This document shows positions 1 through 9,688 of a DNA stretch of 15,000 nt, one piece after another. Numbering within the stretch: position 1 is the first letter of the stretch; each line of letters starts with the position of its first letter. The notes below the pieces were generated by a model. It saw only the letters and a program-made list of their open reading frames with translations, was not told the origin of the DNA and made no database searches. The stretch spans positions 1-15,000 of the forward strand of contig JAXCGZ010014287.1 of NCBI GenBank assembly GCA_037179515.1, read 5' to 3'. A program made the translations under genes and the position numbers. This DNA comes from Halocaridina rubra. Lineage: Eukaryota > Arthropoda > Malacostraca > Decapoda > Atyidae.

Positions 1-1
1 A

Positions 2-181
2 AAAAAAAGTCTAAAAGACCTTCAAGAATGCAAAGAAGTGTTCATTAGACGATACAGAACACAGGAAGAGATGGGAAAGATCAAAAACTTGTTGCAAGAG
101 GCAAGAAGGTTAAATGATGAAAGAAATGAAGAAGAGAAGAAAAATTTCGTTACGGAATACTTCCAGACAAAGGGGAGATAA
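2..181 (+). pseudogene. LINE copy A ORF1, C-terminal fragment with 1-nt deletion
   Basis: This is the last part of ORF1 of copy A, homologous to residues from about 287 onward in copy B ORF1. It includes the VFIRRYRTQEE region near the C-terminus. One T is missing from the run AAAAATTTT, which reads AAAAATTT at 140-147. The ORF1 frame therefore changes after the Asn-Phe codons, adds about 11 unrelated residues and stops at TAA 179-181. The same deletion moves an ATG at 114, out of frame in copy B, into the ORF2 frame. A homopolymer sequencing error is an alternative to a true mutation. Confidence 0.8.
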
Positions 182-3047
182 AGAAGATAATGACAGAAGA
201 TCAGGGGATGGGGCCTCATTAAGATTGTTATACACAAATGCTGATGGATTAGCTGGTAAGGCAGTAGAATTAAAAGATAGGATTCACAACAGTAAGGCAG
301 ATATAGTAGCAATTACAGAGACTAAGTTGAGTGAGGACATAAACAGTGTCACAGTTTTTCCTAAGGGCTTCAGAATACTAAGGGTCGAAAGATCTGAGAG
401 GACTGGTGGAGGGATAGCACTGCTCATAAGTGAGAGGATTCAAGTTGAAGAGATAAACTTGGCTATAGAAAGTGAGTTCAGGGAATTTCTTGTTGCTCGC
501 ATAAATACTGGGTCAGAGAGCATTATAATAACTGTTGTATACAACCCACCAAGGAACCAAAATAGGCTTGAAATTTATGAGGAAAGTCATATAGGTACGA
601 TTGAAGTCATAAACTCAGTTGTTAACATGGCGCGGGAGAAAAAATGTAGGATTTTGATTATGGGAGACTTTAATCATAAAGAGATAGATTGGATAAATCT
701 TGACCCACACAGTGGTGAGGACTCCTTTGGGGCAAGATTCCTAGATTGCGTACAAGGGAATTTCCTACACCAACATGTAATGGAACCAACAAGAGCCAGG
801 GGTGGGGATGAGCCATCACTACTTGATCTGGTGTTCACAGATAATGTGTTGGATATTGAAAATATTGAGTATGAACCACCAATTGGAAAGAGTGACCACT
901 GTGTGTTGTTGATGGAGTATATCATTGAAGACATTCTTCCTGAGAGTAGAGGCACTGAGGACATGAGGAGGAACTATCCGAAAGGAGATTACATCAAAAT
1001 GAATGAGCTTTTTGCAGTTATTGACTGGAGAACCTTATTTTACAACAAATCTGTACAAGAAATGTATGACATCTTTTGTGAGAAATATGGGAAGATAGTA
1101 GATTGCTGCATACCTGTCACCAAAGTAGGTGTAATTCATGCCAGAGAGAAATGGTTCGATAATGGGTGTAAAAGAGCTAAGGAGTGGAGAGACAAATGCT
1201 GGAAAAGGTATAGGAGGAGAAAAAACATAAATGCCTGGCAAACCTACAAAAGAGCAAGAAATGACTACCTAAGTAAAAGGAGAGAGGCAGAGAGAGATTA
1301 TGAGAGGGACATCACCAGGAAGGCTAAAGAAAATCCCAAGCTTTTCCACAGCTTTATCAGAGGAAAACTGAAGGTAAAAGAACAGGTTTTAAGGCTAAAG
1401 AGAGCGGATGGAAGCATCACTGAGACGGACGAAGAGATCTGCAAAGAATTGAACAAGGAGTTTCAGTCAGTATTTACAGTAGAAAATACCCCACCCCCTC
1501 AGATTGCAGTGATAGAAGCTCAAGGGCCGGTATTAGAGAACATCAACCTTACAGCCACAGAGGTATGCAAAGCGCTGATGGATTTAGATGTTCATAAAGC
1601 TACAGGTCCTGATGACATATCCCCTCATGTGCTTAAAAAATGCGCAAACACAATATCAGTGGCACTAAGTATCATATTTAAGGAGTCACTGGAGTCGGGG
1701 GAGATTCCAAGATGCTGGAAACAAGCAAATGTGATACCTATCTTCAAAAAGGGAAGGAGGGATACGGCTCTGAACTATAGACCAGTTTCCTTGACCAGCA
1801 TAGTTTGCAAACTTATGGAGAAACTACTAAGGAAACATATCTCTCTTCACTTGGAATCCTTCAACTTTTTGTCAGTGAGGCAACATGGCTTCAGAGAAGG
1901 AAGATCAACAGTAACAAACTTATTAGAATTTTATGATGAGGTAAGCCAAATCTTACAGGAAAGAGAGGGCTGGGCAGATTGCATATTCCTAGACTTCCAG
2001 AAAGCGTTTGACACTGTTCCACATGGGAGACTTATTAGGAAGCTGCAATCAATGGCTAGAATAGGTGGAAATGTCTTGGAATGGATTAAAACTTACTTAG
2101 AAGGAAGGGAACAGAGGGTTAGAGTAAGACACTCAGTGTCTGAATGGAGAAGAGTTAGTAGTGGAGTTCCACAGGGTTCAGTTTTAGGGCCACTTTTGTT
2201 CCTTGTATATGTAAATGACCTACCAGAGTCTGTAAATTCATTCATGAATATGTTTGCAGATGATGCAAAGATTGTGAAGAAAGTAAAAAACGAGAACAAT
2301 GGTAGAGAACTTCAGGAGGATCTAAATAATCTGCATGAGTGGTCAGAAAAGTGGCTAATGAAATTCAATACCTCAAAATGTAAGGTAATGAGAATGGGTA
2401 CAAGTGCAAGAAGGCCCAAGCTTGACTACTCGGTGGCTGGAGTACAACTTCAAGAGACAGAAAATGAGAGAGATCTAGGAGTAAACATACTGGCAGATTT
2501 GTCTCCAGAAATACATATAAATGGCGTAGTAAGGGCAGCATATGCATTCTTATCAAATGTAAGGGTAGCCTTCAGGCACATGGACAAGGAAATGTTCAGA
2601 AATATTTATGTAACCTATGTGAGGCCAAAACTCGAATATGCAGCCCCCTTTTGGAATCCGCACTTGAAAAAGCACATAGCTAAGCTTGAAAAAGTTCAAA
2701 GACATGCCACGAAACTGGTGCCAGAAATACGCAATCTCGGTTATGATGAGAGGCTGAGGGAATTAGACTTGCCATCACTCGAAGCTAGAAGAGTAAGGGG
2801 GGATATGGTGACAGTCTTTAAATTCCTTCATGGTTATGATAGAGTGGATAGGGATCGATATTTCGATATGGCTGGCTCTAGAACTAGAGGTCATAGTTTG
2901 AAGCTTCGTAAGAAAACTTGTTTGCAGGATGTAAGGAAATACTTTTTCAGTGTAAGAGTAGTTGATAATTGGAATTGGCTAAGCGAGGAGGTAGTTAATG
3001 GTATCTCAATCCATAGTTTTAAGGACAGGTACGATAAGTATCACTAA
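114..3047 (+). CDS. LINE copy A ORF2: AP-like endonuclease plus reverse transcriptase
   Basis: The 977-residue frame is uninterrupted. The endonuclease/exonuclease/phosphatase-type domain spans about residues 38-265, with catalytic motifs in order: TNADG (N42), ITETKL (E69), VVYNPP (Y143), MGDFN (D185, N187) and GKSDH (D261, H262). A basic linker follows (about 345-430). The reverse transcriptase shows NYRPVSL, FREGRS, FLDFQKAFD (D627), SGVPQGSVLGP and the catalytic FADDAK (D716, D717). The C-terminal domain has the CR1/L2-type RVRGDM and TRGHSLKL motifs and no CCHC knuckle. The product would nick target DNA and prime cDNA synthesis from the nick. About the first 37 residues overlap ORF1, and the ATG at 114 enters this frame only through the 1-nt deletion, so it is unlikely to be the native start. 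Confidence 0.92.
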   Translation: MMKEMKKRRKISLRNTSRQRGDKEDNDRRSGDGASLRLLYTNADGLAGKAVELKDRIHNSKADIVAITETKLSEDINSVTVFPKGFRILRVERSERTGGGIALLISERIQVEEINLAIESEFREFLVARINTGSESIIITVVYNPPRNQNRLEIYEESHIGTIEVINSVVNMAREKKCRILIMGDFNHKEIDWINLDPHSGEDSFGARFLDCVQGNFLHQHVMEPTRARGGDEPSLLDLVFTDNVLDIENIEYEPPIGKSDHCVLLMEYIIEDILPESRGTEDMRRNYPKGDYIKMNELFAVIDWRTLFYNKSVQEMYDIFCEKYGKIVDCCIPVTKVGVIHAREKWFDNGCKRAKEWRDKCWKRYRRRKNINAWQTYKRARNDYLSKRREAERDYERDITRKAKENPKLFHSFIRGKLKVKEQVLRLKRADGSITETDEEICKELNKEFQSVFTVENTPPPQIAVIEAQGPVLENINLTATEVCKALMDLDVHKATGPDDISPHVLKKCANTISVALSIIFKESLESGEIPRCWKQANVIPIFKKGRRDTALNYRPVSLTSIVCKLMEKLLRKHISLHLESFNFLSVRQHGFREGRSTVTNLLEFYDEVSQILQEREGWADCIFLDFQKAFDTVPHGRLIRKLQSMARIGGNVLEWIKTYLEGREQRVRVRHSVSEWRRVSSGVPQGSVLGPLLFLVYVNDLPESVNSFMNMFADDAKIVKKVKNENNGRELQEDLNNLHEWSEKWLMKFNTSKCKVMRMGTSARRPKLDYSVAGVQLQETENERDLGVNILADLSPEIHINGVVRAAYAFLSNVRVAFRHMDKEMFRNIYVTYVRPKLEYAAPFWNPHLKKHIAKLEKVQRHATKLVPEIRNLGYDERLRELDLPSLEARRVRGDMVTVFKFLHGYDRVDRDRYFDMAGSRTRGHSLKLRKKTCLQDVRKYFFSVRVVDNWNWLSEEVVNGISIHSFKDRYDKYH

Positions 3048-3152
3048 GTCTAAAAATGGAACCGATCAGGAGACGGGAAGATACGAGCTTTGGGCTCTTT
3101 CCCGTAAACACAATTAGGTAATCACAATTAGGTAATCACACACACACACACA
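3048..3152 (+). other. LINE copy A 3' UTR: terminal hairpin and tandem terminal units
   Basis: After the ORF2 stop the sequence can fold. ACGGGAA at 3073-3079 pairs with TTCCCGT at 3099-3105, and GAGC at 3085-3088 pairs with GCTC at 3094-3097 inside it. Two copies of AATTAGGTAAT follow at 3112-3122 and 3126-3136, then (CA)8. In L2/CR1-type LINEs such a hairpin plus short terminal repeats is where the reverse transcriptase recognises its own RNA. That role here is inferred from the family. The fold was found by eye and no energy was calculated. Confidence 0.75.
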
Positions 3153-3950
3153 GAGTATTGTGAGTACAAGAACTTATATTTGTTGTAAGACGAGACTGTT
3201 CATATTAAAGGAAAAAAAATTGAGAACTTTTTCGTGAGGAGAGAGAGAGAAGCTGCCGTCCAGTTCTGCCTTGAGGGAAATCTAGAAGAGTTGCCAGAGG
3301 TAGAGCCATCACATCACATTACCTAATTTTTTGTGTAAACTGGGGAAAGCTCTTAAGCCGTTTACCTGATCCTGTGGTTCTATATATTGTTAAAATCAGT
3401 ATCCTTCCCATTTATATTAACTAGTTAGTTAGTTTGATACACGAAAACAATTGAATAATAAAAGAAAAAAAATTACCAAATACCCACCTGTCAACAGTAC
3501 TGAGTTAAGTTGCCAAGTAGTACAGCAGTCTTATTTTCTTCATTTTTTTTGCTTTTCTTTTAGCTTTCTCTTTTACTATTTTGTTATTTTGTATATATAT
3601 TGAGTTAAATGTAAAGTCTAATCCCGTGATGACATATCTTGGTTAGCAAGTCAGTTTATCAGTTAGGAAGAATATATAACAGAAACAGGTGGGTGCCACC
3701 TCAAACACAAATTCGAATTTTCCTTCAGGTTTGACTTTTGTTTTTCTTTTTCTTTTTATGCTTAAATTACCATGGTCAAGTTTTTAAGTTAAGATGTGTG
3801 TTACCAGAAAGGAGACAAACTAAGTCACTAAATAGCACTTATATGGAGATATAAAAATTCTGTGTGAAGCTAAATTAGAAGTTTTTCTCTTTTCTTTTTT
3901 TTCCTCTTTCTCGTCTTCTTTCTATATTCTGTGAGAGGGAGAACATAAAA
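3153..3950 (+). other. Probable 5' leader of LINE copy B (boundary uncertain)
   Basis: There is no long reading frame here. The stretch contains an antisense relic of a LINE 3' end (3312-3380), several T-rich or pyrimidine-rich tracts (around 3536-3580, 3728-3760 and 3882-3930), and an inverted pair ACCCACCTGT at 3482-3491 with ACAGGTGGGT at 3685-3694. The last pyrimidine tract ends about 20 nt before the ORF1 ATG. The stretch could be the element's internal-promoter leader. It could also be partly older host DNA between two independent insertions, and the sequence alone does not decide. Confidence 0.5.
3312..3380 (-). repeat. Antisense relic of a LINE 3' terminus
   Basis: Read on the minus strand, this stretch follows the order of the LINE 3' end. 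It has GAACC, GATCAGG, ACGG, GAGCTTTCCCC, a GTTTACACA-like stretch and then AATTAGGTAAT, the exact 11-nt terminal unit (plus-strand ATTACCTAATT at 3318-3328). Spacing is similar to the real 3' ends at 3057-3122 and 7864-7929, apart from a gap within the hairpin. It is therefore a degenerate copy of the same tail in opposite orientation. It is either an old truncated insertion or a retained part of the 5' leader. Confidence 0.7.
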
Positions 3951-5030
3951 ATGAAGCCATCTCTGTCCCAAACCTCTCCCACCCATGGGTCGGGAGAAGG
4001 GGTAGTCATCAGGGGACTTAAACAGAGAATCAAGAAGTTAGAGGAAATGGTTATAAGCCTTGATGATAAAATTCGGAATATGGATGGAGAAATGAAAGAG
4101 AATGAAACACTCAGAGAACAAATAAGATCTTTGGAGGAAGCAAATAAAGCACAAGGGCAGGAGAGAAAGGAACTAGAAAAAAGAATAAAGAAGCTGGAAG
4201 GGGAAAAGAGTCAACTAGAATCTAGAATTTCTAAACAAGAAGATAAAAACAAACAGCTAAATGACAACCTAAAGGAATTAGATGTTAGTTCACTGCTCTC
4301 TTCTGAGAGAGACGAGATTGCTGCTTGGAATGTTCAGATTAAGGAAAACATTGAACAGTTCAGAAAAGAGTTCCAGGAGCTGAATATGGAAAATGATGCC
4401 ATGAAAACGTCCTTTGCTGATGCACTAAAGGGAAATGTGGCAGTAAAAGAGGCTGTAAAGGTGGTGGCACTGGAAAACATACAAACAGTTGACTATAAAG
4501 AGACAGTAATCGAAAAAATGAAAGACGTTGTGATGGAAAGGGCAAACCCACTCATCAGACAGGCACTTGATAAGGAGAAGACAGTGGTAATCTCAGGCAT
4601 AAGTGAATCCCAGGAGCCAACATGGCAGGGGAGACTTGAAGAAAATAAAGCTAGCGTTGTAGACCTGATAAGAAAGCTTGGAGTAGTATGTGGTCCTGAG
4701 GATATTGTAAACATACACCAACTAGGTAAATATTCGAGGGAAGGAAAGCCGAGACCAACAAAAGTAACCTTTGAGAGAGGGGAAACATGTAGGGAAATAT
4801 TGTTGAGAAAAAAAAGTCTAAAAGACCTTCAAGAATGCAAAGAAGTGTTCATTAGACGATACAGAACACAGGAAGAGATGGGAAAGATCAAAAACTTGTT
4901 GCAAGAGGCAAGAAGGTTAAATGATGAAAGAAATGAAGAAGAGAAGAAAAATTTTCGTTACAGAATACTTCCAGACAAAGGGGAGATAAAGAAGATAATG
5001 ACAGAAGATCAGGGGATGGGGCCTCATTAA
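3951..5030 (+). CDS. LINE copy B ORF1: coiled-coil RNA-binding-type protein
   Basis: The 359-residue frame starts at the ATG after ACATAAAA and ends at TAA 5028-5030. Residues from about 22 to 115 form a strong, highly charged coiled coil (heptads such as LKQRIKKLEEMV and KELEKRIKKLEGEKSQL). A C-terminal domain from about residue 205 begins VVISGISES and includes RPTKVTFERG, ILLRKKSLKD and VFIRRYRTQEE, resembling the ORF1 proteins of CR1/L2-type and L1-like LINEs that trimerise and bind element RNA as chaperones. No CCHC zinc knuckle is visible. The last 94 nt overlap the ORF2 frame. The function is inferred from architecture. The frame is intact, unlike that of copy A. Confidence 0.88.
   Translation: MKPSLSQTSPTHGSGEGVVIRGLKQRIKKLEEMVISLDDKIRNMDGEMKENETLREQIRSLEEANKAQGQERKELEKRIKKLEGEKSQLESRISKQEDKNKQLNDNLKELDVSSLLSSERDEIAAWNVQIKENIEQFRKEFQELNMENDAMKTSFADALKGNVAVKEAVKVVALENIQTVDYKETVIEKMKDVVMERANPLIRQALDKEKTVVISGISESQEPTWQGRLEENKASVVDLIRKLGVVCGPEDIVNIHQLGKYSREGKPRPTKVTFERGETCREILLRKKSLKDLQECKEVFIRRYRTQEEMGKIKNLLQEARRLNDERNEEEKKNFRYRILPDKGEIKKIMTEDQGMGPH
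4949..4955 (+). promoter_or_regulatory. Candidate -1 ribosomal frameshift heptamer A AAT TTT
   Basis: ORF1 codons here are AAA (4947-4949), AAT (4950-4952) and TTT (4953-4955). The heptamer A AAT TTT therefore fits the X XXY YYZ slippery pattern in the correct phase. A -1 slip continues at TCG 4955-4957 in the ORF2 frame, which is open from 4937 (TGA at 4934-4936) through the end of ORF1 into the endonuclease. No in-frame ATG occurs in ORF2 before 5435, which lies beyond two endonuclease motifs. I see no obvious strong stem-loop just downstream in the purine-rich sequence, so the stimulator is unknown. Re-initiation after the ORF1 stop at a non-AUG codon is the alternative. Confidence 0.6.
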
Positions 5031-5032
5031 GA

Positions 5033-7855
5033 TTGTTATACACAAATGCTGATGGATTAGCTGGTAAGGCAGTAGAATTAAAAGATAGGATTCACAACAG
5101 TAAGGCAGATATAGTAGCAATTACAGAGACTAAGTTGAGTGAGGACATAAACAGTGTCACAGTTTTTCCTAAGGGCTTCAGAATACTAAGGGTCGAAAGA
5201 TCTGAGAGGACTGGTGGAGGGATAGCACTGCTCATAAGTGAGAGGATTCAAGTTGAAGAAATAAACTTGGCTATAGAAAGTGAGTTCAGGGAATTTCTTG
5301 TTGCTCGCATAAATACTGGGTCAGAGAGCATTATAATAACTGTTGTATACAACCCACCAAGGAACCAAAATAGGCTTGAAATTTATGAGGAAAGTCATAT
5401 AGGTACTATTGAAGTCATAAACTCAGTTGTTAACATGGCATGGGAGAAAAAATGTAGGATTTTGATTATGGGAGACTTTAATCATAAAGAGATAGATTGG
5501 ATAAATCTTGACCCACACAGTGGTGAGGACTCCTTTGGGGCAAGATTCCTAGATTGCGTACAAGGGAATTTCCTACACCAACATGTAATGGAACCAACAA
5601 GAGCCAGGGGTGGGGATGAGCCATCACTACTTGATCTAGTGTTCACAGATAATGTGTTGGATATTGAAAATATTGAGTATGAACCACCAATTGGAAAGAG
5701 TGACCACTGTGTGTTGTTGATGGAGTATATCATTGAAGACATTCTTCCTGAGAGTAGAGGCACTGAGGACATGAGGAGGAACTATCCGAAAGGAGATTAC
5801 ATCAAAATGAATGAGCTTTTTGCAGTTATTGACTGGAGAACCTTATTTTACAACAAATCTGTACAAGAAATGTATGACATCTTTTGTGAGAAATATGGGA
5901 AGATAGTAGATTGCTGCATACCTGTCACCAAAGTAGGTGTAATTCATGCCAGAGAGAAATAGTTCGATAATGGGTGTAAAAGAGCTAAGGAGTGGAGAGA
6001 CAAATGCTGGAAAAGGTATAGGAGGAGAAAAAACATAAATGCCTGGCAAACCTACAAAAGAGCAAGAAATGACTACCTAAGTAAAAGGAGAGAGGCAGAG
6101 AGAGATTATGAGAGGGACATCACCAGGAAGGCTAAAGAAAATCCCAAGCTTTTCCACAGCTTTATCAGAGGAAAACTGAAGGTAAAAGAACAGGTTTTAA
6201 GGCTAAAGAGAGCGGATGGAAGCATCACTGAGACGGACGAAGAGATCTGCAAAGAATTGAACAAGGAGTTTCAGTCAGTATTTACAGTAGAAAATACCCC
6301 ACCCCCTCAGATTGCAGTGATAGAAGCTCAAGGGCCGGTATTAGAGAACATCAACCTTACAGCCACAGAGGTATGCAAAGCGCTGATGGATTTAGATGTT
6401 CATAAAGCTACAGGTCCTGATGACATATCTCCTCATGTGCTCAAAAAATGCGCAAACACAATATCAGTGGCACTAAGTATCATATTTAAGGAGTCACTGG
6501 AGTCGGGGGAGATTCCAAGATGCTGGAAACAAGCAAATGTGATACCTATCTTCAAAAAGGGAAGGAGGGATACGGCTCTGAACTATAGACCAGTTTCCTT
6601 GACCAGCATAGTTTGCAAAGTTATGGAGAAACTACTTAGGAAACATATCTCTCTTCACTTGGAATCCTTCAACTTTTTGTCAGTGAGGCAACATGGCTTC
6701 AGAGAAGGAAGATCAACAGTAACAAACTTATTAGAATTTTATGATGAGGTAAGCCAAATCTTACAGGAAAGAGAGGGCTGGGCAGATTGCATATTCCTAG
6801 ACTTCCAGAAAGCGTTTGACACTGTTCCACATGGGAGACTTATTAGGAAGCTGCAATCAATGGCTAGAATAGGTGGAAATGTCTTGGAATGGATAAAAAC
6901 TTACTTAGAAGGAAGGGAACAGAGGGTTAGAGTAAGGCACTCAGTGTCTGAATGGAGAAGAGTTAGTAGTGGAGTTCCACAGGGTTCAGTTTTAGGGCCA
7001 CTTTTGTTCCTTGTATATGTAAATGACCTACCAGAGTCTGTAAATTCATTCATGAATATGTTTGCAGATGATGCAAAGATTGTGAAGAAAGTAAAAAACG
7101 AGAACAATGGTAGAGAACTTCAGGAGGATCTAAATAATCTGCATGAGTGGTCAGAAAAGTGGCTAATGAAATTCAATACCTCAAAATGTAAGGTAATGAG
7201 AATGGGTACAAGTGCAAGAAGGCCCAAGCTTGACTACTCGGTGGCTGGAGTACAACTTCAAGAGACAGAAAATGAGAGAGATCTAGGAGTAAACATACTG
7301 GCAGATTTGTCTCTAGAAATACATATAAATGGCATAGTAAGGGCAGCATATGCATTCTTATCAAATGTAAGGGTAGCCTTCAGGCACATGGACAAGGAAA
7401 TGTTCAGAAATATTTATGTAACCTATGTGAGGCCAAAACTCGAATATGCAGCCCCCTTTTGGAATCCGCACTTGAAAAAGCACATAGCTAAGCTTGAAAA
7501 AGTTCAAAGACATGCCACGAAACTGGTGCCAGAAATACGCAATCTCGGTTATGATGACAGGCTGAGGGAATTAGACTTGCCATCACTCGAAGCTAGAAGA
7601 GTAAGGGGGGATATGGTGACAGTCTTTAAATTCCTTCATGGTTATGATAGAGTGGATAGGGATCGATATTTCGATATGGCTGGCTCTAGAACTAGAGGTC
7701 ATAGTTTGAAGCTTCGTAAGAAAACTTGTTTGCAGGATGTAAGGAAATACTTTTTCAGTGTAAGAGTAGTTGATAATTGGAATTCGCTAAGCGAGGAGGT
7801 AGTTAATGGTATCTCATTCCATAGTTTTAAGGACAGGTACGATAAGTATCACTAA
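5033..7855 (+). pseudogene. LINE copy B ORF2: endonuclease-reverse transcriptase with one nonsense codon
   Basis: The frame matches copy A ORF2 throughout and has a single internal stop, TAG at 5960-5962. Copy A has TGG (Trp347) there, in the basic linker after the endonuclease domain. The upstream 310-codon part keeps every endonuclease motif: TNADG, ITETKL, VVYNPP, GDFN and SDH. The downstream part keeps the reverse transcriptase core (FLDFQKAFD, GVPQGSVLGP, FADDAK) and the C-terminal domain. No frameshift separates them. Coding differences from copy A include Arg to Trp near 5440, Pro to Leu near 7310 and Trp to Ser near 7785. Position 5033 is a TTG. The frame is open back to 4937 with no ATG, consistent with entry by -1 frameshifting from ORF1. 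Confidence 0.9.
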
Positions 7856-8636
<781 letters not shown>

Positions 8637-8824
8637 TTTCGCAATTTGAGATTATTAATATATATGGTGACTAAAGAAATATAAATATTCTAAATGTAGA
8701 TTTCTAATCTAATTTGGTTCAGAATCCTCAGCTATGCTTTTTATGACCTTCTATATCTAAATTTTATAGCGAATTCTCTGTATTCGTGTTGTATATTCTG
8801 TGAATCTACTTCTATAATGCCAGT

Positions 8825-8994
8825 TTCGTATCCGGTTTTACGTCATGGACTCCCTTCTTGCGAAGGACTTGTTTTGGCAGATGTAATCGTTACTCTGAGT
8901 GCATGCCCTTGCTACCCTCAGACCGTGACGGGGCGCGAACCCTCGACCTGACGCCTCAAAGTCACGGACGCTACCTCTTGAGCCACGGTGACTA
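8825..8994 (-). mobile_element. tRNA-derived SINE (family S), copy 1, with 19-bp target-site duplication
   Basis: On the minus strand it opens with a tRNA-like head. An A-box-like TGGCTCAAGAG lies at 8975-8985 and a B-box-like GGTTCGCGCCC at 8931-8941. A body shared with the SINEs near 11.7 kb and 14.4 kb follows, including GGGCATGCA and CAAGTCCTTCGCAAGAAG, and the copy ends TGACGTAAAACCGGATAC. Perfect 19-bp direct repeats flank it at 8806-8824 and 8995-9013 (CTACTTCTATAATGCCAGT), proving insertion by a LINE-type mechanism. About 25 bp present in the other copies before GGGAGTCC is missing here. Confidence 0.93.
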
Positions 8995-9013
8995 CTACTT
9001 CTATAATGCCAGT

Positions 9014-9443
9014 AGAAGGTAAAAACCTTTTTCCAAAAAGCTTTGGCAAATATCATATAGAAAAAGAACAATATGATGATGACAGATAAAAAAAAAAAGA
9101 GGGAAATTAGTCGAAGTGGCCAACTCTCCATTCTCCATTTTGGCTGAAAAAATAGATATATACATTTTACAAATAGTATCTGAATGTGACCCTGGGGTGA
9201 AACTCAATTAAGTTGAAAGCCAGCAGATCACAGGAGAAAAAAAAATTGATAACTGCCTCTGCTCCACACCAGTGATTTGGTTTTTAATTCCCTTTACACA
9301 CACCTTCCACACCAGAGCACGGGAGTACTGTACAAAATGCTTATTGCATATAAAAAGCAATGAGAAAAACTGCTATCATGCAGTCTTTCAAGTCCGTAAG
9401 AATATTTACTTAGAAATTTTCTTCTCGCGAGACCATGAATTAG
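9014..9443. other. Unannotated stretch, nothing recognised
   Basis: This is the continuation of the pre-insertion DNA beyond the SINE's right target-site duplication, up to the next CT/AT microsatellite. No coding similarity or repeat family is recognised. Confidence 0.45.
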
Positions 9444-9670
<227 letters not shown>

Positions 9671-9688
9671 TGAGCATACACAGACACA

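Larger units (their letters stand above)
1..3152 (+). mobile_element. LINE copy A, CR1/L2-like non-LTR retrotransposon (5' part outside window)
   Basis: Window base 1 corresponds to base 4808 of copy B, so this copy is cut by the window edge inside ORF1. It carries the end of ORF1, a complete ORF2 (endonuclease and reverse transcriptase) and a short 3' UTR that ends in a hairpin, two tandem terminal units and (CA)8 at 3137-3152. There is no poly(A) tail or AATAAA signal. The ORF2 C-terminus, with RRVRGDMV, TRGHSLKL and a final SFKDRYDKYH-type end, is typical of the CR1/L2/Rex1 group. By eye it differs from copy B by about 20 substitutions and a few small indels. The clade assignment is by recognition only and no phylogeny was run. 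Confidence 0.93.

Noticed and set aside
674..964. Minus-strand frames inside the LINE (also at 2093-2299, 5482-5772 and 6901-7107)
   Set aside because: They are shadows of ORF2, occur at the same place in both copies, and have no domain of their own.
3137..3152. CA repeats on both sides of copy B taken as a target-site duplication
   Set aside because: Dinucleotide repeat cannot be distinguished from the element's own tail or the other copy's tail.
4808..4814. A AAA AAA heptamer in ORF1, a second possible -1 slippery site
   Set aside because: It is in the correct phase, but a -1 slip here would reach TGA at 4934-4936 and could not enter ORF2.
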